DNA of 25,228 nucleotides. It comes from JAIPEK01 sp041685935 (lineage in GTDB: Bacteria > Desulfobacterota > Desulfobacteria > Desulfobacterales > Desulfobacteraceae). Position numbers and translations under genes: made by a program. Below, one piece after another: positions 7,772 to 15,238 of the stretch (positions within the stretch are counted from its first letter, which is position 1; each line of letters starts with the position of its first letter). The notes beneath the pieces were generated by a model that made no database searches, was not told the DNA's origin, and saw only the letters and a list, made by a program, of their open reading frames with translations. The DNA lies in assembly GCA_041685935.1 (NCBI GenBank), contig JAWLES010000015.1, positions 1 through 25,228 of the forward strand, given 5' to 3'.

Positions 7772-9397
7772 ATGGGAAAGAGGGATAACAAGACCGGCCT
7801 TGTGGCCGACTGGAAATCATTGGAAAAGGTGTTTATACGCCCTGAGAATGATTCCGGCAAGCAGACTCTGATCAAGTATATGGAGCAGATTCTCTTCGGT
7901 CTGCACGATTTTCTCAACACACATGTGGGGGTTACCGAAGAGATAAGCCTAAAGGAGCTCACAGATGATTTCAGGGAGACCCGGATAAATCAGGACCCGG
8001 AGAAAAAGCTGGCCCAGGTGATCACGGACATTATAGACGAGATCGCGCCCAAGGCTGTGAACGTGGCGTCTCCGTATTTTGTGGGGCATATGACCTCGGC
8101 CGTTCCCTTTTTCATGGTTCATTTGAAAACCATTACAGCTGCGTTGAACCAGAACGTGATAAAGCTTGAGACGTCCAAGGTCCTGTCTGTTATAGAAAAG
8201 CAGGTGCTGGCAAAAGTACACCGTCTGATTTACGGGAAAGATAAAGGGTTTTATGAAGAGCATGTTCAGCACGTGGAATCCTCGCTCGGCGCATTCACGG
8301 CAGGCGGGACAACCGCCAATCTCACCGCGCTGCGGGTGGCGAGAAACACCCTTTTCAAGCCGCGGAACGGATTTGACGGGGTGGAAAAACACGGGATGGC
8401 TGCGGCTCTGAAAGAGTACGGCGCAGACAGGGTGGTTGTTCTTGTGTCAAGGAGGGCGCATTTCTCCATTGAAAAGGCCTGGGGAATACTCGGGGCCGGA
8501 AGCAGTAACGTGATCCCTGTGGATGTTGATGAGCAGCACCGGGTGAATATAAAAAAGCTCAATTCCATGATAAAGGAGATTCAAAAGGACGGAAAAACAA
8601 TCATTGCTGCTGTGGTAGGGATTGCCGGGACAACCGAGACCGGATCAGTGGACCCCCTGAAAGAGATGGGGGAGATATGCCGGAAACACTCGATTCATTT
8701 CCATGTGGATGCAGCATGGGGAGGGCCGGTTCTGCTCTCGGACCGGTATGCACATCTGCTTGACGGGATAGCAGAGGCTGATTCAGTAACCATTGACTGC
8801 CATAAGCAGTTCTATATGCCAATGACAAGCGGCATGGTTTTTTTCCGGGATCCGTGGGCCATGGATACGGTGGCCTACTATTCCAACTACGTGAACCGGC
8901 GGGGCAGTGTTGATATCGGCATCAAGACCCTTGAAGGCTCCAGGGAGGCCAACTCCCTGATACTTGACAGTGCGCTCAAGATCATGGGTGCAAGGGGGTA
9001 TGCGCTGATGATCGATCACGGGATCGATACCGCGCAAAAATTCGCCTCTGAAATTGAAAAAAGGCAGCTTTTTGAGCTTGCGGTTCCTCCGAGGCTGAAT
9101 ATCGTCACCTACAGGATAGTGCCGGAGCGGCTTCAAAAGGAGCTTGAAAATTCAGACCCCGGTCACAGGAAGAGGATCAACGAGATTGTCAGCGGGATCA
9201 ATAAGAATGTCCAGAGAAAACAGAGGGAGCGCGGTAAAAGTTTCGTGTCACGAACCAGACTCAGGATCCATCAGCAGGACCGGCAGGCTTCGGTTGTACT
9301 GAGAACGGTGGTGATGAACCCCATGACAGATATTCATATTCTCAAAGAGATCCTTGACGAGCAGGAGGGGATATTCAAAGAGCTCTGCTGCGATTGA
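7772..9397 (+). CDS. panP: PLP-dependent group II decarboxylase, PanP-like (probable aspartate 1-decarboxylase)
   Basis: A 541-residue fold-type I PLP decarboxylase of the glutamate/aromatic group. HVDAAWGG at 311-318 gives the Asp313 that binds the PLP ring nitrogen; DCHKQFYMP at 342-350 carries the Schiff-base Lys345; His230 (RRAHFS) should stack on the ring; FTAGGTTANLTAL at 175-187 binds phosphate. Its length, the block RRGSVDIGIKTLEGSREAN and the basic C-terminal stretch QRERGKSFVSRTRL resemble the PanP family, which makes beta-alanine from aspartate for pantothenate and CoA in bacteria lacking PanD. I recall this resemblance but cannot search for it; glutamate or another amino acid remains possible. 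AGGA directly abuts the ATG, an unusually short spacing; the next in-frame starts are much further in. The downstream purine genes have their own promoter candidate. Confidence 0.85.
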   Translation: MGKRDNKTGLVADWKSLEKVFIRPENDSGKQTLIKYMEQILFGLHDFLNTHVGVTEEISLKELTDDFRETRINQDPEKKLAQVITDIIDEIAPKAVNVASPYFVGHMTSAVPFFMVHLKTITAALNQNVIKLETSKVLSVIEKQVLAKVHRLIYGKDKGFYEEHVQHVESSLGAFTAGGTTANLTALRVARNTLFKPRNGFDGVEKHGMAAALKEYGADRVVVLVSRRAHFSIEKAWGILGAGSSNVIPVDVDEQHRVNIKKLNSMIKEIQKDGKTIIAAVVGIAGTTETGSVDPLKEMGEICRKHSIHFHVDAAWGGPVLLSDRYAHLLDGIAEADSVTIDCHKQFYMPMTSGMVFFRDPWAMDTVAYYSNYVNRRGSVDIGIKTLEGSREANSLILDSALKIMGARGYALMIDHGIDTAQKFASEIEKRQLFELAVPPRLNIVTYRIVPERLQKELENSDPGHRKRINEIVSGINKNVQRKQRERGKSFVSRTRLRIHQQDRQASVVLRTVVMNPMTDIHILKEILDEQEGIFKELCCD

Positions 9398-9457
9398 AAC
9401 CTGAGCTGAATCCGCGGCCGGGATATTGCGTGAGTAACTGAGAGGCAAGCTGCCTGA

Positions 9458-9486
9458 TTGACATTGCAGCAAGTTTGTATTATGAC
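9458..9486 (+). promoter_or_regulatory. Promoter candidate for the split purH genes
   Basis: A perfect TTGACA (9458-9463) lies 17 bases before TATGAC (9481-9486, 4 of 6). The predicted start near 9493 gives a leader of about 65 bases. A small hairpin (AGGCA/TGCCT, 9443-9455) sits just upstream of the -35. The overlapping TATTAT at 9478-9483 would give a spacing of only 14. Confidence 0.5.
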
Positions 9487-9557
9487 CGGAAAGGAAGAAG
9501 GAAAACTTATTCAGCACGTCTGACTTTCTTTTAACACAATAAAACTGGAATGGAATA

Positions 9558-10241
9558 ATGAGCAAAAATATAGTGGAAAAGGTGGATGACAGGGTGAAGA
9601 TCAACACTGTTCTTGTCAGTGTTTCTGATAAATCCGGCCTTGAAACCCTGATTCCGGGTCTTATCAAGGCAAACCCCGAGCTTATGATCATGTCCACCGG
9701 CGGGACATATAAACGTATAAGCGAAATTCTCGGGGATACTGCAGGGACCAGCCTGTATGAAGTGTCTGAATATACGGGCCAGCCTGAAACCCAGGGCGGG
9801 CTTGTTAAAACACTGGACTTCAAGATTTACCTCGGGCTTCTGACCGAGACTTATAATCAGGATCATCAGGATGATATGAAGCGGACTTTCTCCAGGCCCG
9901 TTGACATGGTGGTGGCAAATCTTTATCCGTTTGAAAAGACCGTTGCAGGCAAGGATGTAACTGTTGAGAAGGCAAGGGGGAATATCGACATCGGAGGCCC
10001 CGCCATGATCCGTGCAGCCGCGAAAAATTTTCTCAGGGTGGCGCCGGTTGTGGACCCGGATTCCTATCCCGGTATTCTGGAAAAGATTCATGCACGTGAA
10101 GGGTGTCTTGCACTGGAAGACCGGTTTGAGATGGCGCAAAAGGCGTTTGAGCATACCGCAGCCTATGACAGGACCATCAGCGAGTGGTTCGGAAAACGTA
10201 CATACCAGGATGCCGCGTCCTGCTACAAAACGGAGGGATAA
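9558..10241 (+). CDS. purH: IMP cyclohydrolase, stand-alone N-terminal half of PurH
   Basis: A 227-residue protein matching the MGS-like IMP cyclohydrolase domain of bifunctional PurH, which closes FAICAR to IMP in the last step of purine synthesis. Conserved blocks are SVSDKSGLE (21-29), MSTGGTYKRI (45-54), NLYPFEKTVA (121-130) and NIDIGGPAMIRAAAKN (142-157). Lys84, Tyr123, Asp144 and Lys156 correspond to the residues held to be catalytic in vertebrate ATIC. The loop after Lys84 reads KTLDFKIYLG instead of the usual KTLHPKIHGG, so a normally invariant His-Pro is lost. The protein ends in a proper stop; the formyltransferase half follows after 2 bases in another frame with its own ribosome-binding site. 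This is therefore a two-gene arrangement rather than an evident frameshift. Confidence 0.9.
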   Translation: MSKNIVEKVDDRVKINTVLVSVSDKSGLETLIPGLIKANPELMIMSTGGTYKRISEILGDTAGTSLYEVSEYTGQPETQGGLVKTLDFKIYLGLLTETYNQDHQDDMKRTFSRPVDMVVANLYPFEKTVAGKDVTVEKARGNIDIGGPAMIRAAAKNFLRVAPVVDPDSYPGILEKIHAREGCLALEDRFEMAQKAFEHTAAYDRTISEWFGKRTYQDAASCYKTEG

Positions 10242-10243
10242 TC

Positions 10244-11494
10244 ATGGCAGATGACCTGAAAAAAATGTACAAAACAGTTATGGATGACCATTTCACGCCG
10301 AATATGGAAATATCCTTTGTGGACGGGGACAGGCGCCAGACCCTGTACTACGAAAAAGTGGCCTGGACCATTGACGGGGTTAAAAAGGGACTTAGGTACG
10401 GGGAAAATCCGGGCCAGGAGGCCGCCCTTTACAGGTGTGTTAACGGCAACCTCATGCTCGGGGATGCAAAGACCATTCAGCCGGGCAAGTATCTGGTATC
10501 TGATCTTGAACTTCTTCAGTCGGGAAAACATCCCGGCAAGACCAACCTCACTGACGCGGACAACGCACTCAACATTTTACGGTATTTTTCGGATCGGCCG
10601 ACTGCAGTCATAGTCAAGCACAACAATCCCTGCGGAGTAGCCAGGGCTGATACCCTTCAAGAGGCTTACCTGAAAGCATACATGGCTGACAGGGTGGCTG
10701 CGTTCGGCGGGTGCATTGCACTGAACCGGCAGGTGGACAAGGAGACGGCCGAGGCGATTTCCTCCCAGTATGCAGAGGTGGTGGCTGCCCCGGAGTTTGC
10801 GGAAGGAACCCTTGAGATTCTCGGCAGGCGCAGGAACCTCAGGGTGATCCGGATCGGGAACATGGCAAACCTTGAATCGTTCATCAACGAGCGTGTGCCG
10901 GAATTCAAGGCCCTGATCGACGGGTCCATAGTGACCCAGTGGTCGTATGTCCCTCAAACCCTTTCAAAGGATGACTTCAAGATCGCACGGTCCGAGTACA
11001 AGGGTACCACCTACCGGGTTGACCGGGAACCGACCCCGGCGGAATATGAAGACCTTGTTTTCGGGTGGCTCGTTGAAGCGGGGATTACATCCAACTCTGT
11101 GATTTATGTCAAGGATGGTGTCACCGTGGGCATCGGAACCGGTGAACAGGACAGGGTCGGCGTGGCTGAAATAGCTGTGGACAAAGCCTACAGAAAGCTA
11201 ATGGACAGGTACGCGTTCGAAAGATACCAGACCCCTTACAACCTGTTGGAGGACCGGGACGGAGCCGAACGGATCCGGGCTGATGTCAAGAGGGAAAAGG
11301 GCGGCCTGATCGGGTCGGCCATGGTAAGTGACGCATTCTTTCCTTTCAGGGACGGAATTGATGTGGGGCTTTCCCAGGGGGTCACCGCAGTGGTCCAGCC
11401 GGGAGGGTCGTTGAATGATTACCAGAGCATTCAGGCGTGTAACGAATACGGCGCAACCATGGTGTACACCGGGCAGAGGAGCTTTAAACACTGA
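10244..11494 (+). CDS. purH: AICAR formyltransferase, stand-alone C-terminal half of PurH
   Basis: A 416-residue protein matching the AICAR transformylase domain of PurH, which moves a formyl group from 10-formyl-THF to AICAR. LRYGENPGQEAALY at 50-63 is the domain entry signature. VKHNNPCGVA at 124-133 holds the catalytic Lys-His pair, ADRVAAFGG is at 148-156, and VSDAFFPFRDGID is at 361-373. The C-terminus TGQRSFKH is the family's normal end. I chose ATG 10244 rather than the in-frame GTG at 10184 because GGAGG lies 7 bases before the ATG, while the GTG would overlap the cyclohydrolase gene by almost 60 bases. Only 2 bases separate its ATG from the cyclohydrolase stop, so the halves should be made together. 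The convergent exoribonuclease gene ends 6 bases away, with no terminator between. Confidence 0.92.
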   Translation: MADDLKKMYKTVMDDHFTPNMEISFVDGDRRQTLYYEKVAWTIDGVKKGLRYGENPGQEAALYRCVNGNLMLGDAKTIQPGKYLVSDLELLQSGKHPGKTNLTDADNALNILRYFSDRPTAVIVKHNNPCGVARADTLQEAYLKAYMADRVAAFGGCIALNRQVDKETAEAISSQYAEVVAAPEFAEGTLEILGRRRNLRVIRIGNMANLESFINERVPEFKALIDGSIVTQWSYVPQTLSKDDFKIARSEYKGTTYRVDREPTPAEYEDLVFGWLVEAGITSNSVIYVKDGVTVGIGTGEQDRVGVAEIAVDKAYRKLMDRYAFERYQTPYNLLEDRDGAERIRADVKREKGGLIGSAMVSDAFFPFRDGIDVGLSQGVTAVVQPGGSLNDYQSIQACNEYGATMVYTGQRSFKH

Positions 11495-11500
11495 CAGCTG

Positions 11501-13480
11501 TTATATAAAAAGAGAGAGCTGGTCTTTCCTGGCGCTGGCGTGCTGAACCGTCACATGGGCAAGGTCACCGGGCTTGAAGTTCATCCCGCCCGAAGGTACT
11601 TTCCATTCGAGCATGATATCCTTGAGCAGCACCACAAAGAAATCCTTGTGAACTTCCAGCACCAGGGACTCAAACACCTTGCCCTTCATTTGTTCAAGGT
11701 ATTTCAGAAGCCAGTATTTTCTTCTTGCCGCCTGGGCCCTTGCCGCATTGGCGACCGGCACGGAAAGCATCTGGAGGGTGTTGTCGATCTCATCTCTGCC
11801 GCAAGGGGGTTCATACCCCAGGATTCCGCGAATCTGGCGCTGGGTCAGGAGGTCATGGTACTTTCGGATCGGGGATGTTGCTGTGACATAGGCGTTAAGG
11901 CCCAGTCCGGCATGATACTCGGGATCGGGTCCTATCACGGCCCTGGAGAGTTTTTTCCGCTGCATGCAGTTTAGAAACAGGGATTCCTCTACTCCCTTGA
12001 AAAGCCGTTCATTGGGCTGGGACTGGGAGCGGAACACCGCAGGCACTCTGTTAGCGGCAAGGAATTCCGCCATCAGGGAGTTCGCCAGTATCATGAATTC
12101 GGAGATCAGCATCCGGGCCGGGTTCTCCCTGTCGATCCTGGAGATGTTGATTTCTCCGTCCGGGTCGATCCAGATGTTCACCTCAGGGAGCGTGATCTGG
12201 ACTGCTCCAGCTTTCATCCGTTTGTCCCGCAGCGTGGTGGCCATTTTGTACAACGTGGTGATGGGCTCGTCCCTGCCGTTCAAGAGATTGGCATCCGTAT
12301 AGCTCATCTGCTGCTTGACATTGATGACTGAGGGGATGATATCGTAATCCGTGATCTCAAAGAACGGATTCATGGTTATCCTGGTGGTGACGGCGGGCCG
12401 GGGTTCGCCCTGCCGGAGGCTGCACCGGTCTTCTGAAAGGCCGGGCGGAATCATGGGGATTTTATTGTCCGGCATGTAAATGGAACTGCCGCGTTTCAGT
12501 GCTTCCAGGTCTATTTTATCCCCTTTTTTAACGTAAAATCCCATGTCGATGATATGGATACAGAGGCGATAACCGGTGTCGGTCTTTTCAAGACTGATGG
12601 CATCATCATAGTCCAGGGTTGACTGGCCGTCGATGGTGATAACGTTCAGATCAGTGAGGTCCTCCCGCAAAGGATCCTCCTCGAACATTTCAGACTTGCC
12701 TGAAATAGAGGCTGCTGCATCAAGGACCCCTTTGCCGAACTCGGTTTCGATATCAAGGCGCAAAAGGTCGATGTTCTCATCCGCATCCCATATTCCCGCT
12801 TTGACAAGGATGTTGAAAACCTGGTCAGGGGTGCTGAAGTTCGCCTTTTTAAGAATAGCCTTGGCTATGGAAGCGTTGGGGCTGTTTTTTTCATGGATGT
12901 AATACTGTTTCAGGATACGGATGATTTCGGAGTCCTGGAAGGATTCGGCATATGAAGGGTTGTCCATTACAGACTTGATCCACAGGGCGCCTTTTTCTAT
13001 GAGCCGTTCCCTGCGCTTTTCCTCCATTTCCTGTTTTTTTTTCTGTTCCTGCTGTTCAGGGCTGTAGGGCCGGAATCCTGTTTTTCCGAATTTGAAGTAG
13101 AGTCTGTCCTTGAAAAATGCGCGTAAAACTGCGGCTTCATTGTCTGAAGAGACCGGCGGGTCGAAACAGAAGTGGGTCATTGTAGTAATATCTATTTCTT
13201 CATCCTCTTCGTGAAGCACCTCCCACAATTCAGCTATATCGATTTTTTCGGAAAGACTTTGCCGGTTCCGGTTGATTTTTTTGAGCTGCTTGACCAGAAA
13301 GTCCTTGTTGGTCGTGCAGTCAAGTTTTTCCTGTGAAACATGGGAGAGGCGTTTTTCGGAAAAATTGATCTCCCTGTTGTTTTCGGTCAACAGCCGCAAC
13401 TTGCCGTTTTTGACTTGTAAGATGACCGCGGTTATGATTTTCTGCTGATCTATATATTCTACAATACTCCCTGTTTCCAT
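11501..13480 (-). CDS. RNase II-family 3'-5' exoribonuclease
   Basis: A 659-residue RNB-domain exonuclease. The catalytic block REDLTDLNVITIDGQSTLDY (272-291) supplies Asp284, Asp290, Asp292 and Asp293, the four aspartates that hold the metal ions, and TSPIRKYHDLL at 535-545 gives the conserved arginine. Residues 1-55 look like a small beta-barrel and the C-terminus (about 600-659) an S1-like RNA-binding domain. Residues 140-160 are a highly charged helix (QEQKKKQEMEEKRRERL). The layout is nearer to the short RNase II/Zam-type enzymes than to full RNase R, which is longer and has two cold-shock domains. It should degrade single-stranded RNA 3' to 5' in the cytoplasm. The ATG has no Shine-Dalgarno; a promoter -10 ends 8 bases before it. 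It is divergent from the Smr gene. Confidence 0.9.
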   Translation of the reverse strand: METGSIVEYIDQQKIITAVILQVKNGKLRLLTENNREINFSEKRLSHVSQEKLDCTTNKDFLVKQLKKINRNRQSLSEKIDIAELWEVLHEEDEEIDITTMTHFCFDPPVSSDNEAAVLRAFFKDRLYFKFGKTGFRPYSPEQQEQKKKQEMEEKRRERLIEKGALWIKSVMDNPSYAESFQDSEIIRILKQYYIHEKNSPNASIAKAILKKANFSTPDQVFNILVKAGIWDADENIDLLRLDIETEFGKGVLDAAASISGKSEMFEEDPLREDLTDLNVITIDGQSTLDYDDAISLEKTDTGYRLCIHIIDMGFYVKKGDKIDLEALKRGSSIYMPDNKIPMIPPGLSEDRCSLRQGEPRPAVTTRITMNPFFEITDYDIIPSVINVKQQMSYTDANLLNGRDEPITTLYKMATTLRDKRMKAGAVQITLPEVNIWIDPDGEINISRIDRENPARMLISEFMILANSLMAEFLAANRVPAVFRSQSQPNERLFKGVEESLFLNCMQRKKLSRAVIGPDPEYHAGLGLNAYVTATSPIRKYHDLLTQRQIRGILGYEPPCGRDEIDNTLQMLSVPVANAARAQAARRKYWLLKYLEQMKGKVFESLVLEVHKDFFVVLLKDIMLEWKVPSGGMNFKPGDLAHVTVQHASARKDQLSLFI

Positions 13481-13488
13481 ACCGCAGC

Positions 13489-13517
13489 ATACTAACAGGA
13501 AGGGGGGGCAAAGTCAA
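13489..13517 (-). promoter_or_regulatory. Promoter of the exoribonuclease gene, near-leaderless transcript
   Basis: On the minus strand TTGACT (13517-13512, 5 of 6) and TAGTAT (13494-13489, 4 of 6) are separated by exactly 17 bases. The -10 ends 8 bases before the ATG at 13480, so the mRNA should start about 2 bases from the start codon. No Shine-Dalgarno is present. Confidence 0.6.
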
Positions 13518-13535
13518 TCAGCTAAAATTCCCGGC

Positions 13536-13564
13536 TTGAAAATTGCTATAAATTGCAATAGATT
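13536..13564 (+). promoter_or_regulatory. Promoter of the Smr gene, leaderless transcript
   Basis: TTGAAA (13536-13541, 5 of 6) and TAGATT (13559-13564, 4 of 6) are 17 bases apart. The -10 ends 7 bases before the ATG at 13572. The intervening ATTCTTT has no Shine-Dalgarno. The TTG that could serve as an upstream start at 13536 is part of the -35. Its -35 is 18 bases from that of the divergent exoribonuclease promoter. Confidence 0.55.
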
Positions 13565-13571
13565 ATTCTTT

Positions 13572-14138
13572 ATGGGTAAAAAAGGCTTTCGGAAAAACAA
13601 AAAAGGTATATATGTCTTTGATAAAGGCAGGAGCGTGGAAGAAATGTTCCTGGAAACCGGGAAAACCGTTGACAGTGAGCCGCAGAAAAAGCCCGGCAAA
13701 GATGAAGATGCCGGTGAACAGCCTGCCCGGGAGGATTTTGAGGAACTTCTGGATCTTTATTTGAAAGGCAAAAGTGCGGATAGGATTCTTCAGGAGAAAA
13801 GCGACCGCACAGACCCTGCTAAAGTACCGCTTAAAAGGCGGCTGAAGCGGCACCCGCCTCCTGAGTCAGTGCTCGATCTGCACGGCTTCAGGGGTGATTC
13901 AGCCAGACTCCGTGCTGACGCCTACATAAAAAGCGCCCGTCAAAAGGGGCTTTTCACAATACGGATCATTGTGGGCAAAGGTCTGCACTCAGAGTTCGGC
14001 GCAGTTTTGCCGGATATTGTGGAAGATGTGGCAGACCGTCTTAAAAAGGAAAAAGTGGTACTTTCCTACATGTGGGAAAAAAAGAAAAAATCAAGGAGCG
14101 GGTCCATCATAGTGTATCTCAATCAGTTCAACGATTGA
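13572..14138 (+). CDS. Smr-domain protein (putative nuclease)
   Basis: A 188-residue protein with a C-terminal Smr domain (about 98-185). VLDLHGFRG at 100-108 is the diagnostic LDLHG motif, and RIIVGKGLHS at 131-140 is the second block, with Val134 where many family members have His (IIHGKG). The N-terminal half is basic and charged (MGKKGFRKNKKG, then DFEELLDLYLKGKSADRIL), probably a nucleic-acid or ribosome contact region. Smr proteins are DNA or RNA endonucleases; E. coli SmrB cuts mRNA between collided ribosomes, and MutS2 carries a related domain. Which activity applies here cannot be told. I chose ATG 13572 because the TTG at 13536 overlaps a -35 box and the -10 ends 7 bases before the ATG. 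The 3' end overlaps mltG by 11 bases, tail to tail. Confidence 0.85.
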   Translation: MGKKGFRKNKKGIYVFDKGRSVEEMFLETGKTVDSEPQKKPGKDEDAGEQPAREDFEELLDLYLKGKSADRILQEKSDRTDPAKVPLKRRLKRHPPPESVLDLHGFRGDSARLRADAYIKSARQKGLFTIRIIVGKGLHSEFGAVLPDIVEDVADRLKKEKVVLSYMWEKKKKSRSGSIIVYLNQFND

Positions 14139-15150
14139 GCTGATATTTTCTCACCGCCCGGTTATGCTCTTTTATGGTTTTTGAAAATTTGTGGGTGGAA
14201 TCCTTTTTGGATACGAAAAACAGATAGTCAGTATCCTCGGGATAAAGGGCCGCCTTGAGGGCCATTTCGCCGGGGCTGGCAATGGGTCCCGGCGGAAGTC
14301 CTTTGATCATATAGGTGTTGTATGGTGTCTTGGTTCTGAGATTTTTTCTGGTGAGATTGCCGTCAAAATCCTCGATTCCGTAAATGACGGTGGGGTCGCT
14401 TTCAATCCGCATCCCTTTTTCAAGGCGGTTGTGGAACACCGATGAAATAACCGGCCGCTCACTTGCCTGGCCGGTTTCCTTTTCAATGATGGAGGCAAGG
14501 GTCACGATTTCATGAACGGTCAGCCCCATTTCACGGGTACGTTTTTTCCATTTGTCAGTATATACGTGCTGAAACCGCCGGACCATTTTCCGGATAACAT
14601 CTTCCGCAGAGGTTTGTTTGGAAAAGAAGTAGGTGTCAGGAAACAGGTACCCTTCAAGCGTGTTTGCCTGAATGCCGAGGGACTTTGCCAATTCCTCGCT
14701 TTCGGCTGCACTAATGAAGTCTTCCCTGGTTCCGAAGCCGCGCTTTTCAAAGAGCCCGGCAGTTTCAAAAAGTGTCAGGCCTTCGGGCACCGTTAGCCGG
14801 TAAAGCTTTACCTTGCCGGATGTGATGATATCAAGTATCAGTTCAGGGGGCATGGCTCCGGATAACAAGTATTCGCCTGCTTTGAGATTTTTGGCCTGGT
14901 TTTTCAGCAGCGTGTACATGCTGAACAGTCTGCTGCTGGAGATGATGTCCCTTTTTTCAAGGTGTTGAGAGACAGCATATAGAGTCTCCCCGCGTTCTAT
15001 TTCAAACGTGACTTCAGGAGCGTTTTTGTTTGCTGCTTTTCTGGAAAATCCATCCAGATACTTGATAAAAATCAGCCCGGATACGGTCAACAGAACGGCA
15101 AGGATTCCGATGATGGTGAAAAATCTTTTTAAAACCCGCTTTTTTTGCAT
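14128..15150 (-). CDS. mltG: Endolytic murein transglycosylase MltG (YceG-like)
   Basis: A 340-residue inner-membrane protein with a basic N-terminus, one transmembrane helix (about 9-31) and a periplasmic YceG domain. LASIIEKETGQ at 218-228 has the catalytic Glu (Glu223 by alignment with the E. coli enzyme). RIESDPTVIYGI at 248-259, YNTYMIKGLPPGPIASPG at 277-294 and ALYPEDTDYLFFV at 301-313 are the other family signatures. The enzyme cuts nascent glycan strands inside the chain and is thought to end their elongation by the peptidoglycan synthases. Residues 45-110 are the LysM-like subdomain typical of the family. AAGGAT lies about 7 bases upstream of the ATG. Its usual neighbours pabC and yqgF/ruvX are not present here. 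It is convergent with Smr and divergent from the radical SAM gene. Confidence 0.95.
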   Translation of the reverse strand: MQKKRVLKRFFTIIGILAVLLTVSGLIFIKYLDGFSRKAANKNAPEVTFEIERGETLYAVSQHLEKRDIISSSRLFSMYTLLKNQAKNLKAGEYLLSGAMPPELILDIITSGKVKLYRLTVPEGLTLFETAGLFEKRGFGTREDFISAAESEELAKSLGIQANTLEGYLFPDTYFFSKQTSAEDVIRKMVRRFQHVYTDKWKKRTREMGLTVHEIVTLASIIEKETGQASERPVISSVFHNRLEKGMRIESDPTVIYGIEDFDGNLTRKNLRTKTPYNTYMIKGLPPGPIASPGEMALKAALYPEDTDYLFFVSKKDSTHKFSKTIKEHNRAVRKYQLNR

Positions 15151-15187
15151 TATAATATCCTTTTTATCCGGGATGTTTATGTTATAA

Positions 15188-15215
15188 ATTATACAAGATA
15201 GATGAAAATTTACAA
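15188..15215 (-). promoter_or_regulatory. mltG promoter candidate
   Basis: On the minus strand TTGTAA (15215-15210, 4 of 6) lies 16 bases before a perfect TATAAT (15193-15188). The expected start near 15181 gives a leader of about 30 bases containing the AAGGAT ribosome-binding site, unlike the leaderless arrangement at the neighbouring Smr/exoribonuclease pair. Confidence 0.55.
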
Positions 15216-15238
15216 GTTGTCAAAAAATGAGGGAGACA

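Noticed and set aside
10184..10243. GTG at 10184 as the start of the AICAR formyltransferase gene
   Set aside because: It would overlap the cyclohydrolase coding region by almost 60 bases and lacks a ribosome-binding site; the ATG at 10244 has GGAGG at good spacing.
9558..11494. Frameshifted purH pseudogene
   Set aside because: Both halves keep complete domains with normal ends, and the second has its own ribosome-binding site, as expected for real separate genes.
13536..13571. TTG at 13536 as the start of the Smr gene
   Set aside because: The TTG is the first part of a -35 box paired with a -10 at 13559-13564, so it would lie upstream of the transcript.
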